Below the pieces are notes generated by a model that saw only the letters and a list, made by a program, of their open reading frames with translations, was not told where the DNA came from and did no database searches. Below, piece after piece: positions 51,628-62,277 of a stretch of 64,000 bases of DNA (position 1 is the first letter of the stretch; each line of letters starts with the position of its first letter). Both the position numbers and the translations under genes were made by a program. This DNA comes from Aquamicrobium sp. (GTDB taxonomy: Bacteria; Pseudomonadota; Alphaproteobacteria; Rhizobiales; Rhizobiaceae), in assembly GCF_023954335.1 (NCBI RefSeq), contig NZ_JAMLIE010000002.1, forward strand, positions 124,001-188,000. Reading direction: 5' to 3'.

Positions 51628-51659
51628 GCGCAATCCGTCCGGTGGAGCGCCCGGCATGA
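51624..51659 (+). CDS. 11-codon coupling ORF between iclR-type gene and CoA ligase gene
   Basis: MSAIRPVERPA, preceded by a strong AAAGGAGAA ribosome site ten bases upstream. Its ATG overlaps the IclR stop as ATGA, and its own TGA overlaps the ligase ATG in the same way. It may hand ribosomes from the SD to the ligase start, which has no good site of its own. It may also be a chance arrangement. Confidence 0.4.
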   Translation: MSAIRPVERPA

Positions 51660-53266
51660 CGGCAGCAGGGACCCCGCGCCCGGCCAGCACCCGGGTGATG
51701 AACCTCGCACATTTCCTGACGCAGGCGGCGCGGCGCGACCCGGACGCGCCCGGCTTCGTCTGGGGGGAGCGGAGCTGGACATGGCGCGAGATGGAGGCGC
51801 GGGTCGAGGCCATGGCCGCGGCGCTGCGCGGCGCGTTCGGCGTCGCCAAGGGCGACCGGGTGCTCGTGCAGTCGGCGAACTGCAACCAGATGTTCGAATC
51901 GATGTTCGCGTGCTTTCGCATCGGCGCGGTTTGGGTGCCGACCAATTTCCGCCAGACGCCGGACGAGGTGGCTTATCTCGCGACGGCCAGCGGCGCGGTC
52001 GGCATGATCTGCGGCGCCGAGTTTCCCGGCCACGCCGCCGCCTGCCGGGCGGCCTCGCCGGCGCTGCGCTTCACGATTGCCATCGGCGAGGTCGGCTTTG
52101 GCGAGGATTACGACGCCATCGTCGCCCGCCATCTCGGCGAGAAGGCGGCGAGCGTCGCCGTCGATCGCGACGATCCCTGCTGGTTCTTCTTCACCTCCGG
52201 CACCACCGGCCGGCCGAAGGCGGCGGTGCTGACCCATGGCCAGATGGCCTTCGTCGTCACCAACCATCTGTGCGACCTGATGCCGGGAACGATGGGGCGG
52301 GGCGACGCCTCGCTCGTCGTCGCGCCGCTGTCGCACGGCGCGGGCGTGCACCAGCTCGTGCAGGTGGCGCACGGGGTGAAGACCATCCTGCCGGCCTCGG
52401 CCCGCTTCGACGCCGGACAGGTGTGGGCGCTGGTCGAGACGTGGCGGGTGAGCAACATGTTCACCGTGCCGACCATCCTGAAGATGCTGGTGGAGGACCC
52501 GGCCGTCGACCGCTTCGATCATTCCTCGCTGCGCTACGTCATCTATGCCGGCGCGCCGATGTACCGGACCGATCAGGTCCATGCGCTGGAAAAGCTGGGG
52601 CCGGTGCTGGTGCAGTATTTCGGGCTTGGCGAGGTGACGGGCAACATCACCGTGCTGCCGCCGGCCTTCCACGCGCCTGAGGACGGGCCGCATGCCCGCA
52701 TCGGCACCTGCGGATTCGAGCGAACCGGCATGCAGGTCGAGATCCAGAACGACGCCGGCGAAGCCGTCGCACCCGGCGAGACCGGCGAGATCTGCGTCAT
52801 CGGCCCGGCCGTGTTCGCCGGCTACTACGACAACCCCGAGGCCAACGACAAGGCGTTCCGCAACGGCTGGTTCCGCACCGGCGACCTCGGCCACATGGAT
52901 GCGGAGGGCTTCGTTTACATCACCGGCCGCGCCTCCGACATGTACATCTCGGGCGGCTCGAACATCTATCCGCGCGAGATCGAGGAGAAAATCCTCCAGC
53001 ATCCCGGCGTCTCGGAAGTCGCGGTGCTGGGTGTGCCGGACCCGGTCTGGGGCGAGGTCGGCGTCGCTGTCTGTGTCGCGCGCGAGGGCTTTGCCGCGCG
53101 CGACATCGACCTCGCCGGCTGGCTCGGCGAGAAGATCGCCCGCTACAAGATGCCGAGGCGGTTCGTGTTCTGGGACGAGATGCCGAAATCGGCCTACGGC
53201 AAGATCGCCAAGAAGCTGATCCGCGAGGAGCTGGCGCGGCGCGGCGAGCTGGAGGAAACGGCATGA
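51656..53266 (+). CDS. Acyl/aryl-CoA synthetase (ANL superfamily)
   Basis: Activates a carboxylic acid to its CoA thioester with ATP. The 536-residue protein has the P-loop FFFTSGTTGRPKAAVLTHG, the central YFGLGEVTGNITVL, the hinge region WFRTGDLGHMDAEGFVYITG and the C-terminal lysine motif PKSAYGKIAKKLI. It begins MNLAHFLTQAARRDPDAPGF a few residues after the ATG, and the alternative ATG at residue 15 is possible. TRAP uptake plus this ligase suggests activation of an imported acid. The substrate class (fatty, aryl or arylpropenoate) is not resolvable. Confidence 0.92.
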   Translation: MTAAGTPRPASTRVMNLAHFLTQAARRDPDAPGFVWGERSWTWREMEARVEAMAAALRGAFGVAKGDRVLVQSANCNQMFESMFACFRIGAVWVPTNFRQTPDEVAYLATASGAVGMICGAEFPGHAAACRAASPALRFTIAIGEVGFGEDYDAIVARHLGEKAASVAVDRDDPCWFFFTSGTTGRPKAAVLTHGQMAFVVTNHLCDLMPGTMGRGDASLVVAPLSHGAGVHQLVQVAHGVKTILPASARFDAGQVWALVETWRVSNMFTVPTILKMLVEDPAVDRFDHSSLRYVIYAGAPMYRTDQVHALEKLGPVLVQYFGLGEVTGNITVLPPAFHAPEDGPHARIGTCGFERTGMQVEIQNDAGEAVAPGETGEICVIGPAVFAGYYDNPEANDKAFRNGWFRTGDLGHMDAEGFVYITGRASDMYISGGSNIYPREIEEKILQHPGVSEVAVLGVPDPVWGEVGVAVCVAREGFAARDIDLAGWLGEKIARYKMPRRFVFWDEMPKSAYGKIAKKLIREELARRGELEETA

Positions 53267-54015
53267 ACGGGGCAGTCATCGTCACCGGCGGCGCGTCCGG
53301 CATCGGGCTGGAGACGGCGCGGCTCCTGAAAGAGCGCGGCTTTGCCCCGCACATCGCCGATTTGAAGCGCGAGGCGCTGGACGCGGCCTGCGCCGCGCTA
53401 GGCCTGCCGGCTGGGCACGCCCATGCGCTAAGCGTCACCGACGAGGCGGCGGTGGAGGTGATGGTGGCGCGGGTGGCCGAAGGCGGGACGCTCGTCGGAA
53501 TCGTCAACTGCGCCGGAATCGCCGTCGATCGGCCGATGCTGGAGACGAGCGTCGAGGATTTCCGCCGCATCGTCGACGTCAATTTGACCGGCACCTTCAT
53601 CGTCTCGCGCGCGGCGGCGCGGCTGTGGCTGGCGCGCGGGGCGGGCGGCGCCATCGTCAACATCACCTCCGTCTCCGGCATGACCGGCAACAAGGGCCGC
53701 AGCGCCTATGGCGCGTCCAAGGGCGGGCAGAACCTCCTGACGCTCGTCATGGCCAACGAGCTCGGCCCGCACGGCATCCGCGTCAACGCCGTCGCGCCGG
53801 GGCCGATCGACACGCCGCTGACCAAGGCGATCCACACCGAGGACGTGCGCGGCCAGTGGAACGCGCGCGTCTCGCTGCGCCGCTACGGCGAGCCGCGCGA
53901 GATCGCCAAGGCGGTGGCGTTCCTGCTCTCCGACGAGGCGAGCTACGTCAACGGCCATATCCTCGCCGTCGACGGCGGCTTCCTCACCGCCGGGCTGACG
54001 ATCAGGGAGGCGTGA
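53263..54015 (+). CDS. SDR-family oxidoreductase
   Basis: A short-chain dehydrogenase/reductase of 250 residues. The cofactor motif is TGGASGIG, followed by CAGIAV, and the catalytic residues are in ITSVSGMTGNKGRSAYGASKGG (Ser, Tyr, Lys). It ends with the usual VNGHILAVDGGFLTAG. It probably oxidises a hydroxyacyl or alcohol intermediate. The ATG overlaps the ligase stop as ATGA. This copy is intact, unlike the SDR earlier in the same operon, and may in part compensate for it. Confidence 0.94.
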   Translation: MNGAVIVTGGASGIGLETARLLKERGFAPHIADLKREALDAACAALGLPAGHAHALSVTDEAAVEVMVARVAEGGTLVGIVNCAGIAVDRPMLETSVEDFRRIVDVNLTGTFIVSRAAARLWLARGAGGAIVNITSVSGMTGNKGRSAYGASKGGQNLLTLVMANELGPHGIRVNAVAPGPIDTPLTKAIHTEDVRGQWNARVSLRRYGEPREIAKAVAFLLSDEASYVNGHILAVDGGFLTAGLTIREA

Positions 54016-54016
54016 G

Positions 54017-54862
54017 ATGCGCTTTCTTCGCCACCCCGGCCCGCCCGCCGCGCTGAGGCAGAACGTCGTTCCCTGCCGCGCCCATCCGCTGGTTCTCGAC
54101 CTGAAGGCGGGCGAGAGCGTCAACGCCGCCGTGACCGGCGCGCTGGCGCGGGCCGGCTTCGCCTCGGGCTTCGCGCGGCTCGACGGCGTTGCGGTGGAGC
54201 CGATGCGCTACGTCATCCCGGCCGCGGCGCCGGATGACAGCCACGTCGCCTGGTACAGCGCGACGCATGCGCCCGAGGGGGTCGTGAGCATCGAGAAGGC
54301 AGGCGTTATCGCCGGCATCCGCGACGATGCGCCGTTCATCCACTGCCATGGCGTGTGGCGCGGGCGGGACGGCGCGCGCCGCGCCGGCCACCTCCTGCCA
54401 CACGAGTCGTTCGTGGCGCGCGATGCGCGCGTGACGGCATGGGGTATCGCCGGCGCGGCGTTCATCGCCCGCGACGACGCGGAGACGAATTTCAAGCTGT
54501 TCGCGGCCGAGCCGGTGAGCGGGGGCGAGGGGGAGGGCGGGCTGCCCGCGCTCGCCTGCACGGTGCGGCCGAACGGCGACATCTCGCTCATCCTCGAAAC
54601 GGCATGCCGCGACAACGGGCTGGCCGAGGCCGACATTCACGGCATCGGCAGCCTCGCCGGTGTCGATTTCACCGACGACCGCCATGTGCCGTCCCATGCG
54701 ACCGAGGTGATGATCGACGGCGGGCAAATGCGCACGGCGGAATGCCAGCTCGACGTCGCGCTGGCCGACATGGACGGCGCGGTTCATGAAGGCAGGCTCG
54801 CGCGCGGGGAAAATCCGGTCTGCGTCACCTTCGAGGTTCTCGCCGTCGCGCGGCAGGGCTGA
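54017..54862 (+). CDS. Tandem PPC (DUF296) domain protein in a catabolic operon
   Basis: PPC/DUF296 domains are metal-binding folds with poorly known bacterial roles, sometimes annotated DNA-binding from their plant AT-hook relatives. The 281-residue product appears to hold two copies. The first (about 25-155) keeps the His triad: FIHCH (109, 111) and GHL (125). The second (about 180-281) keeps the fold signature IHGIGSLAGVDF, but the His positions read LDV and HEGRL, so its metal site is probably lost. No AT-hook is present. It is the last gene of the TRAP operon, one base after the SDR. An enzymatic role on a CoA or acid intermediate is inference. Confidence 0.75.
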   Translation: MRFLRHPGPPAALRQNVVPCRAHPLVLDLKAGESVNAAVTGALARAGFASGFARLDGVAVEPMRYVIPAAAPDDSHVAWYSATHAPEGVVSIEKAGVIAGIRDDAPFIHCHGVWRGRDGARRAGHLLPHESFVARDARVTAWGIAGAAFIARDDAETNFKLFAAEPVSGGEGEGGLPALACTVRPNGDISLILETACRDNGLAEADIHGIGSLAGVDFTDDRHVPSHATEVMIDGGQMRTAECQLDVALADMDGAVHEGRLARGENPVCVTFEVLAVARQG

Positions 54863-55013
54863 CCGCGGCCGGCCTTTTTGCGACGGGCCGTCGCATGCTG
54901 GCGCGTCGGTGCGGGAAAATCTTTCCTTCCCTTGCGGAATTTCCCGTCCTTCAGGAAAACACGCCTTGCATCGGCGGACGGTTTCGATGCACTTCACCGA
55001 CCCGTTTTCCAGA

Positions 55014-58499
<3,486 letters not shown>

Positions 58500-58512
58500 C
58501 GGTCATGGGCAA

Positions 58513-58557
58513 CTGATCGGGGAATTTGCCGGAGAAGTTTCGCCAAGCCCCGATCAG
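58513..58557. repeat. Ten-bp inverted repeat after pyc
   Basis: CTGATCGGGG (58513-58522) and CCCCGATCAG (58548-58557) pair perfectly around a 25-base loop. It begins 14 bases after the pyc stop and ends 49 bases before tRNA-Ala. It may act as a pyc terminator, although no T-tract follows. Confidence 0.5.
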
Positions 58558-58606
58558 CCGCTTGACACCGCAGGATGCGCCTCTTAAATGCGCCCATCCG
58601 CTGGAC

Positions 58607-58682
<76 letters not shown>

Positions 58683-58838
58683 ACGGATTTCTCCAAGGCG
58701 TTGAAATCATTATAAATCGAACATGGCGGCAGATTTCGACGCCGGTTTGGCCGCCTGGTTGCGATTTTCCTGCCCGACCATTCAAATGCAAGTCGCTCGC
58801 TCCACCGGCCATTAGCCTGCCAATGCCATGATGGCGGC

Positions 58839-59240
58839 ATGGGAAGGAAGCTCTATCGGTTCCGCCGGCTCAAATGGGGCGGCCCGCAATACAGGCTGAA
58901 GGTGCTCGCCGAAGACATCGGCGGTCGGTCGCCTCGCTATATGCGGCGCGGGAAACGACGCCTGACCATTCCCAGTGCCCTGGCCGGCCTGATGTTGGTG
59001 AGCGCCTTCGGTGTTGGTTACACTTCGGACGGCCTGTCGACCGGCGGCCTGAAGGCGATGCTGCCCGGCTCGGGATGCGACATCAAGGGCAATATCTCGA
59101 TTGACACGGGCGAGCGCATCTATCACCTGCCGGGCCAGAAATACTATCGGCAAACCCGCATATCGCTCCGGCACGGCGAACGATGGTTCTGTAGCGAGGC
59201 TGATGCCCGCGAGGCCGGGTGGCGAAAGTCGCGACAATGA
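58839..59240 (+). CDS. Small SUNSET-type domain protein
   Basis: The 133-residue protein has a basic N-terminus (MGRKLYRFRRLKWGG), one membrane helix (about 45-63, PSALAGLMLVSAFGVGYTS), and a C-terminal domain CDIKGNISIDTGERIYHLPG to ERWFCSEADAREAGWRKS. That pattern is typical of the small sunset domain often fused to thermonucleases or found alone in rhizobia. No nuclease part is present. The domain probably faces the periplasm and two cysteines could pair. The role is unknown. Confidence 0.82.
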   Translation: MGRKLYRFRRLKWGGPQYRLKVLAEDIGGRSPRYMRRGKRRLTIPSALAGLMLVSAFGVGYTSDGLSTGGLKAMLPGSGCDIKGNISIDTGERIYHLPGQKYYRQTRISLRHGERWFCSEADAREAGWRKSRQ

Positions 59241-59257
59241 CGGGGATGGGCATATAG

Positions 59258-60166
59258 ATGTTTCCGATCGATGAGCCAACATTGCATATTCTTTTGCTGA
59301 TCGGGATATTTCTATCTTCCGCTCTGGCGATGTGTTTCAGCTGGAACTGGCGTGTTCTTCTGCTGTTCGTTGCAATTTGCCCGCCGGTTGCGCTGCTTTG
59401 GCCAGATCCTCCGACTGGTCAATATGCCGGACTCAAGTATATTCTCGTGATCGGTGCGTCCTCGGCCGCGATGGTGATCGGGATCGTTGTCGGCAGTCTC
59501 CTGCGCCGATTCGCCGTTGCTCACTGGGCTCTGGGGGCCATTGCTGCGGTCGCCGCCATTTTCGTGCTGTGGCACCAGTATGTCCCGAACGCCTGCTTCG
59601 GGTCACCTCTCCCGGTCCGCATCGCCGGGGTCGACCTGTTCATCCCGCCCGAGATGCGAGCGCGCCTAGAAGCCGGCGAGAGCGTCAGCACCTTCGGTGC
59701 GATGGATCGTAAATCCGACTATGCCCGGCTTTGTCGCGAAAGCCGGAATGGGGCGCGCGCCATCGAGGTCGATACGATCTGGCTCTGGCCGGCATCGACC
59801 CACGCTGCGATGACGACGGCTTGCAGCGGCAGCGCACCGCCGGCGTGGTGCGGGTCCTATTCTCCCGATCCGTATCGGCACATAGGCAGGGTCCTGATAG
59901 CGCCGACCTCGCATCTGGGATTTCCGAGAGATTACTGGAACTCAGGGTCCGCGAAGTATGACAAGCAGGGTGATCTGACCGAGGGTTCCATTTGCCTGAT
60001 GTCCAGCGTAACCCAGTGCTGGATTTGGGGTCCATTTGGCGACGATTCCCGTTTGATCGTCAGCACCAGCAATCTCGACAAGATATTTGCCGACATGTCA
60101 GTCGAAGAAGCCCGCGACATGATCGTCAAAACACGCGAGATGACGGTTTCCATCATTTCGCGGTGA
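59258..60166 (+). CDS. Membrane protein of unknown function
   Basis: No family is recognised. The 302-residue protein has about four N-terminal membrane helices (LHILLLIGIFLSSALAMCF, WRVLLLFVAICPPVALLW, YILVIGASSAAMVIGIVV, HWALGAIAAVAAIFVLW). A large soluble C-terminal domain (about 110-302) has several cysteines (NACFGSPLPV, ACSGSAPPAWC, GSICLMSSVTQCWIWG) that could form disulfides in the periplasm. Base composition and codon use are visibly less GC-biased than in the neighbours, a sign of later acquisition. It lies 17 bases after the SUNSET gene. Confidence 0.75.
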   Translation: MFPIDEPTLHILLLIGIFLSSALAMCFSWNWRVLLLFVAICPPVALLWPDPPTGQYAGLKYILVIGASSAAMVIGIVVGSLLRRFAVAHWALGAIAAVAAIFVLWHQYVPNACFGSPLPVRIAGVDLFIPPEMRARLEAGESVSTFGAMDRKSDYARLCRESRNGARAIEVDTIWLWPASTHAAMTTACSGSAPPAWCGSYSPDPYRHIGRVLIAPTSHLGFPRDYWNSGSAKYDKQGDLTEGSICLMSSVTQCWIWGPFGDDSRLIVSTSNLDKIFADMSVEEARDMIVKTREMTVSIISR

Positions 60167-60225
60167 TGGCGGCGCGCGCGCACCTGCCGGCCTGCCGCCC
60201 GTGGTGGAGGCGGATGCCTGCCTGC

Positions 60226-61377
60226 TCACATTTCGAAGAGGGCCGCGGCGCCCATGCCGCCGCCGACGCACATCGTCACCACGCCGCGCCGCGCGCGCCG
60301 TCTTTTGCCTTCGAGGAGGAGGTGGCCGGCGAGGCGCACGCCGGACATGCCGTAGGGATGGCCGATCGAGATCGCGCCGCCGTCGACATTCAGCCGGTCC
60401 GCCGGCAGGTCGAGTTGGCGAACGCAATAGATGACCTGGCTGGCGAACGCCTCGTTGAGCTCCCACAGGTCGATATCGGAGACGGTGAGGCCGGCGCGGC
60501 CCAGCAGCTTCGGCACGGCGAGGGCTGGGCCGATGCCCATCTCGTCCGGCGCGCAGCCGACCGTCGCGAAGGCGGTGAAGACACCGAGCGGCTCGAGGCC
60601 GCGCCGGGCTGCCTCGGCCTCCGACATCAGGACGACCGCCGCGGCGCCGTCTGAAAGCTGGCTCGCATTGCCGGCGGTGACGGTGAAGCCGTCGCCGCGC
60701 ACCGGCTTGAGGGTGGAGAGCCCTTCGATGGTCGTATCGGCGCGGTTGCCCTCGTCCTTCACGAGGCGGATCGCCTCCTCCGGGGCCGCCTCGCCGGCGA
60801 AGGCCACGATCTCGGCGTCGAAACGCCCCGCCTGCTGGGCCGCTGCGGTTCGCCGCTGGCTTTCGAGCGAATAGGCGTCCTGCGCCTCGCGGCCGATGCC
60901 GTAGCGGCTTGCGACGATCTCCGCCGTATCGATCATCGGCATGTAGATGTCGGGCAGGTTCGCGGCCAGCCACGGCTCCCTGGCGAGGTTCGGGAAGTCG
61001 GGATCGAGCTGGAGGGAGATCGATTCGACGCCCGACGCGACGGCGACGTCGATGTCGCCGAGCATGATGCGGTGGGCGGCGGAGACGATCGCCTGCAGGC
61101 CCGAGGCGCAGGCGCGGGTGACGTTGGCGGCGGGCACGGACGCCGGCAGCCCGGCCCGCAGCGCGGCATGACGGCCGACATTGCCCAGCGCCGGCCCGAC
61201 CGAGACGGCGGACCCGTTGAACACCTCCTGGATTTCGTCCGGCTCCAGCCCGGCGCGGGAGACCGCATGGCGGATCGCGTGGCCGGCCAGCGAAACCAGA
61301 TGCAGGCGCGCATAGGCGCCACGCCCGGCCTTGGCGATCGGCGTACGGGCGACGGACACGATGACTGCGCGCTGCAT
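60226..61377 (-). CDS. Acetyl-CoA acyltransferase (thiolase)
   Basis: Thiolytic cleavage of 3-ketoacyl-CoA. The 383-residue protein has the full active site: Cys90 in VTRACASGLQAI, His340 in ISIGHPYGMSG and Cys370 in TMCVGGGMG, with NEAFASQ between. The ATG at 61377 begins MQRAVIVSVARTPIAKAGRG after an AGGGAA site. It is the last gene of a three-gene minus-strand operon with a crotonase-like enzyme and a CoA ligase, suggesting beta-oxidation-like degradation of an unknown acid. Confidence 0.95.
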   Translation of the reverse strand: MQRAVIVSVARTPIAKAGRGAYARLHLVSLAGHAIRHAVSRAGLEPDEIQEVFNGSAVSVGPALGNVGRHAALRAGLPASVPAANVTRACASGLQAIVSAAHRIMLGDIDVAVASGVESISLQLDPDFPNLAREPWLAANLPDIYMPMIDTAEIVASRYGIGREAQDAYSLESQRRTAAAQQAGRFDAEIVAFAGEAAPEEAIRLVKDEGNRADTTIEGLSTLKPVRGDGFTVTAGNASQLSDGAAAVVLMSEAEAARRGLEPLGVFTAFATVGCAPDEMGIGPALAVPKLLGRAGLTVSDIDLWELNEAFASQVIYCVRQLDLPADRLNVDGGAISIGHPYGMSGVRLAGHLLLEGKRRRARRGVVTMCVGGGMGAAALFEM

Positions 61378-61447
61378 TGTGATTTTCCCTGCCTGTCGAT
61401 GATCGGGGAGGGGCCGGAGCCCGTTGCCGTGGATTTGCGAAGATGCG

Positions 61448-62257
61448 CTAGTTGCGCCCGAAACGGGCGGGGCGCTTCTCGCGCATGGCCGCGATCGCTT
61501 CCGCGTGGTCTTCGGTGCGGGCGGACAGGCCCTCGTAGCCGAGGCCGATGTCGAGGATCGACGCCGCCAGCTGCCGCAGCCCGGCATTGATGGTCGCCTT
61601 GGTCAGCCGCGTCGCCCGGGTCGCGCCGCGGGCCAGCCGCGAGGCCCATTTGTCGACGGTGGCGTCCAGTTCGCCCTCGGGGACCGCGAAGTTGATCAGC
61701 CCGATGGACGCGGCCTCGGGCGCGGCGATAAGGTCGCCGGTCAGGAGATATTGCTTGGCGCGGGCATAGCCGATGAGCTGGGGCCAGATGAGCGCCCCGC
61801 CGTCGCCGGCCGCGAGCCCGACCCGCACATGCGGGTCGCCGATGCGCGCATGATCGGCGGCGACGACGATGTCGCAGAACAGGGCGATGGTCGCGCCGAG
61901 GCCGACCGCGTCGCCGTTCAGACGGCAGACGATCGGCTTGTCGCAGTCGAGCAGGCCGTAGACGATGCCCCGTGCCTCGTGCAGCGACTGCTCGAACCGT
62001 GCCGGATCGGCGCGGCAGGCCTCGAGATAGTCGAGATCGCCGCCGGCGCTGAAGGCGCGGCCGGCTCCGGTCAGCACGACGACGTCGGAGCCTTCGTCCG
62101 CCGCCACGTCGTGGAACAGGCGTGAAAGCTCCCGGTGCATGTCGCCGCCGATCGCGTTCAGCCTGTCGGGGCGGTTGAGCGTGAGGCGCAGGATGCGCTC
62201 CCGGCGCTCGACCGCGATGTGCTGGTAGGTGTCGAATCTCGACTGCGGGTCGGTCAT
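61448..62257 (-). CDS. Crotonase-superfamily enzyme lacking both catalytic glutamates
   Basis: The 269-residue protein has the crotonase fold: TLNRPDRLNAIGGDM, the oxyanion-hole region GAGRAFSAGGDLDYL and LNGDAVGLGATIALFCDI. Aligned with enoyl-CoA hydratase, the first catalytic Glu is Thr123 (GATIAL instead of GCELAM) and the second is His143 (DPHVRVGL instead of QPEILLG), with Asp152 in AGDGGA nearby. Classical hydration is therefore unlikely and another crotonase reaction (isomerase, hydrolase, lyase) is possible. It lies 20 bases after the CoA ligase and 70 before the thiolase. Confidence 0.93.
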   Translation of the reverse strand: MTDPQSRFDTYQHIAVERRERILRLTLNRPDRLNAIGGDMHRELSRLFHDVAADEGSDVVVLTGAGRAFSAGGDLDYLEACRADPARFEQSLHEARGIVYGLLDCDKPIVCRLNGDAVGLGATIALFCDIVVAADHARIGDPHVRVGLAAGDGGALIWPQLIGYARAKQYLLTGDLIAAPEAASIGLINFAVPEGELDATVDKWASRLARGATRATRLTKATINAGLRQLAASILDIGLGYEGLSARTEDHAEAIAAMREKRPARFGRN

Positions 62258-62277
62258 GTCCGTGTCCTTTCGGGCGG

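Noticed and set aside
54863..54894. Terminator after the PPC gene (T5 run and a GCGAC-GGGCC-GTCGC hairpin)
   Set aside because: The T run comes before, not after, the clear hairpin, and the sequence before the T run forms only a weak stem.
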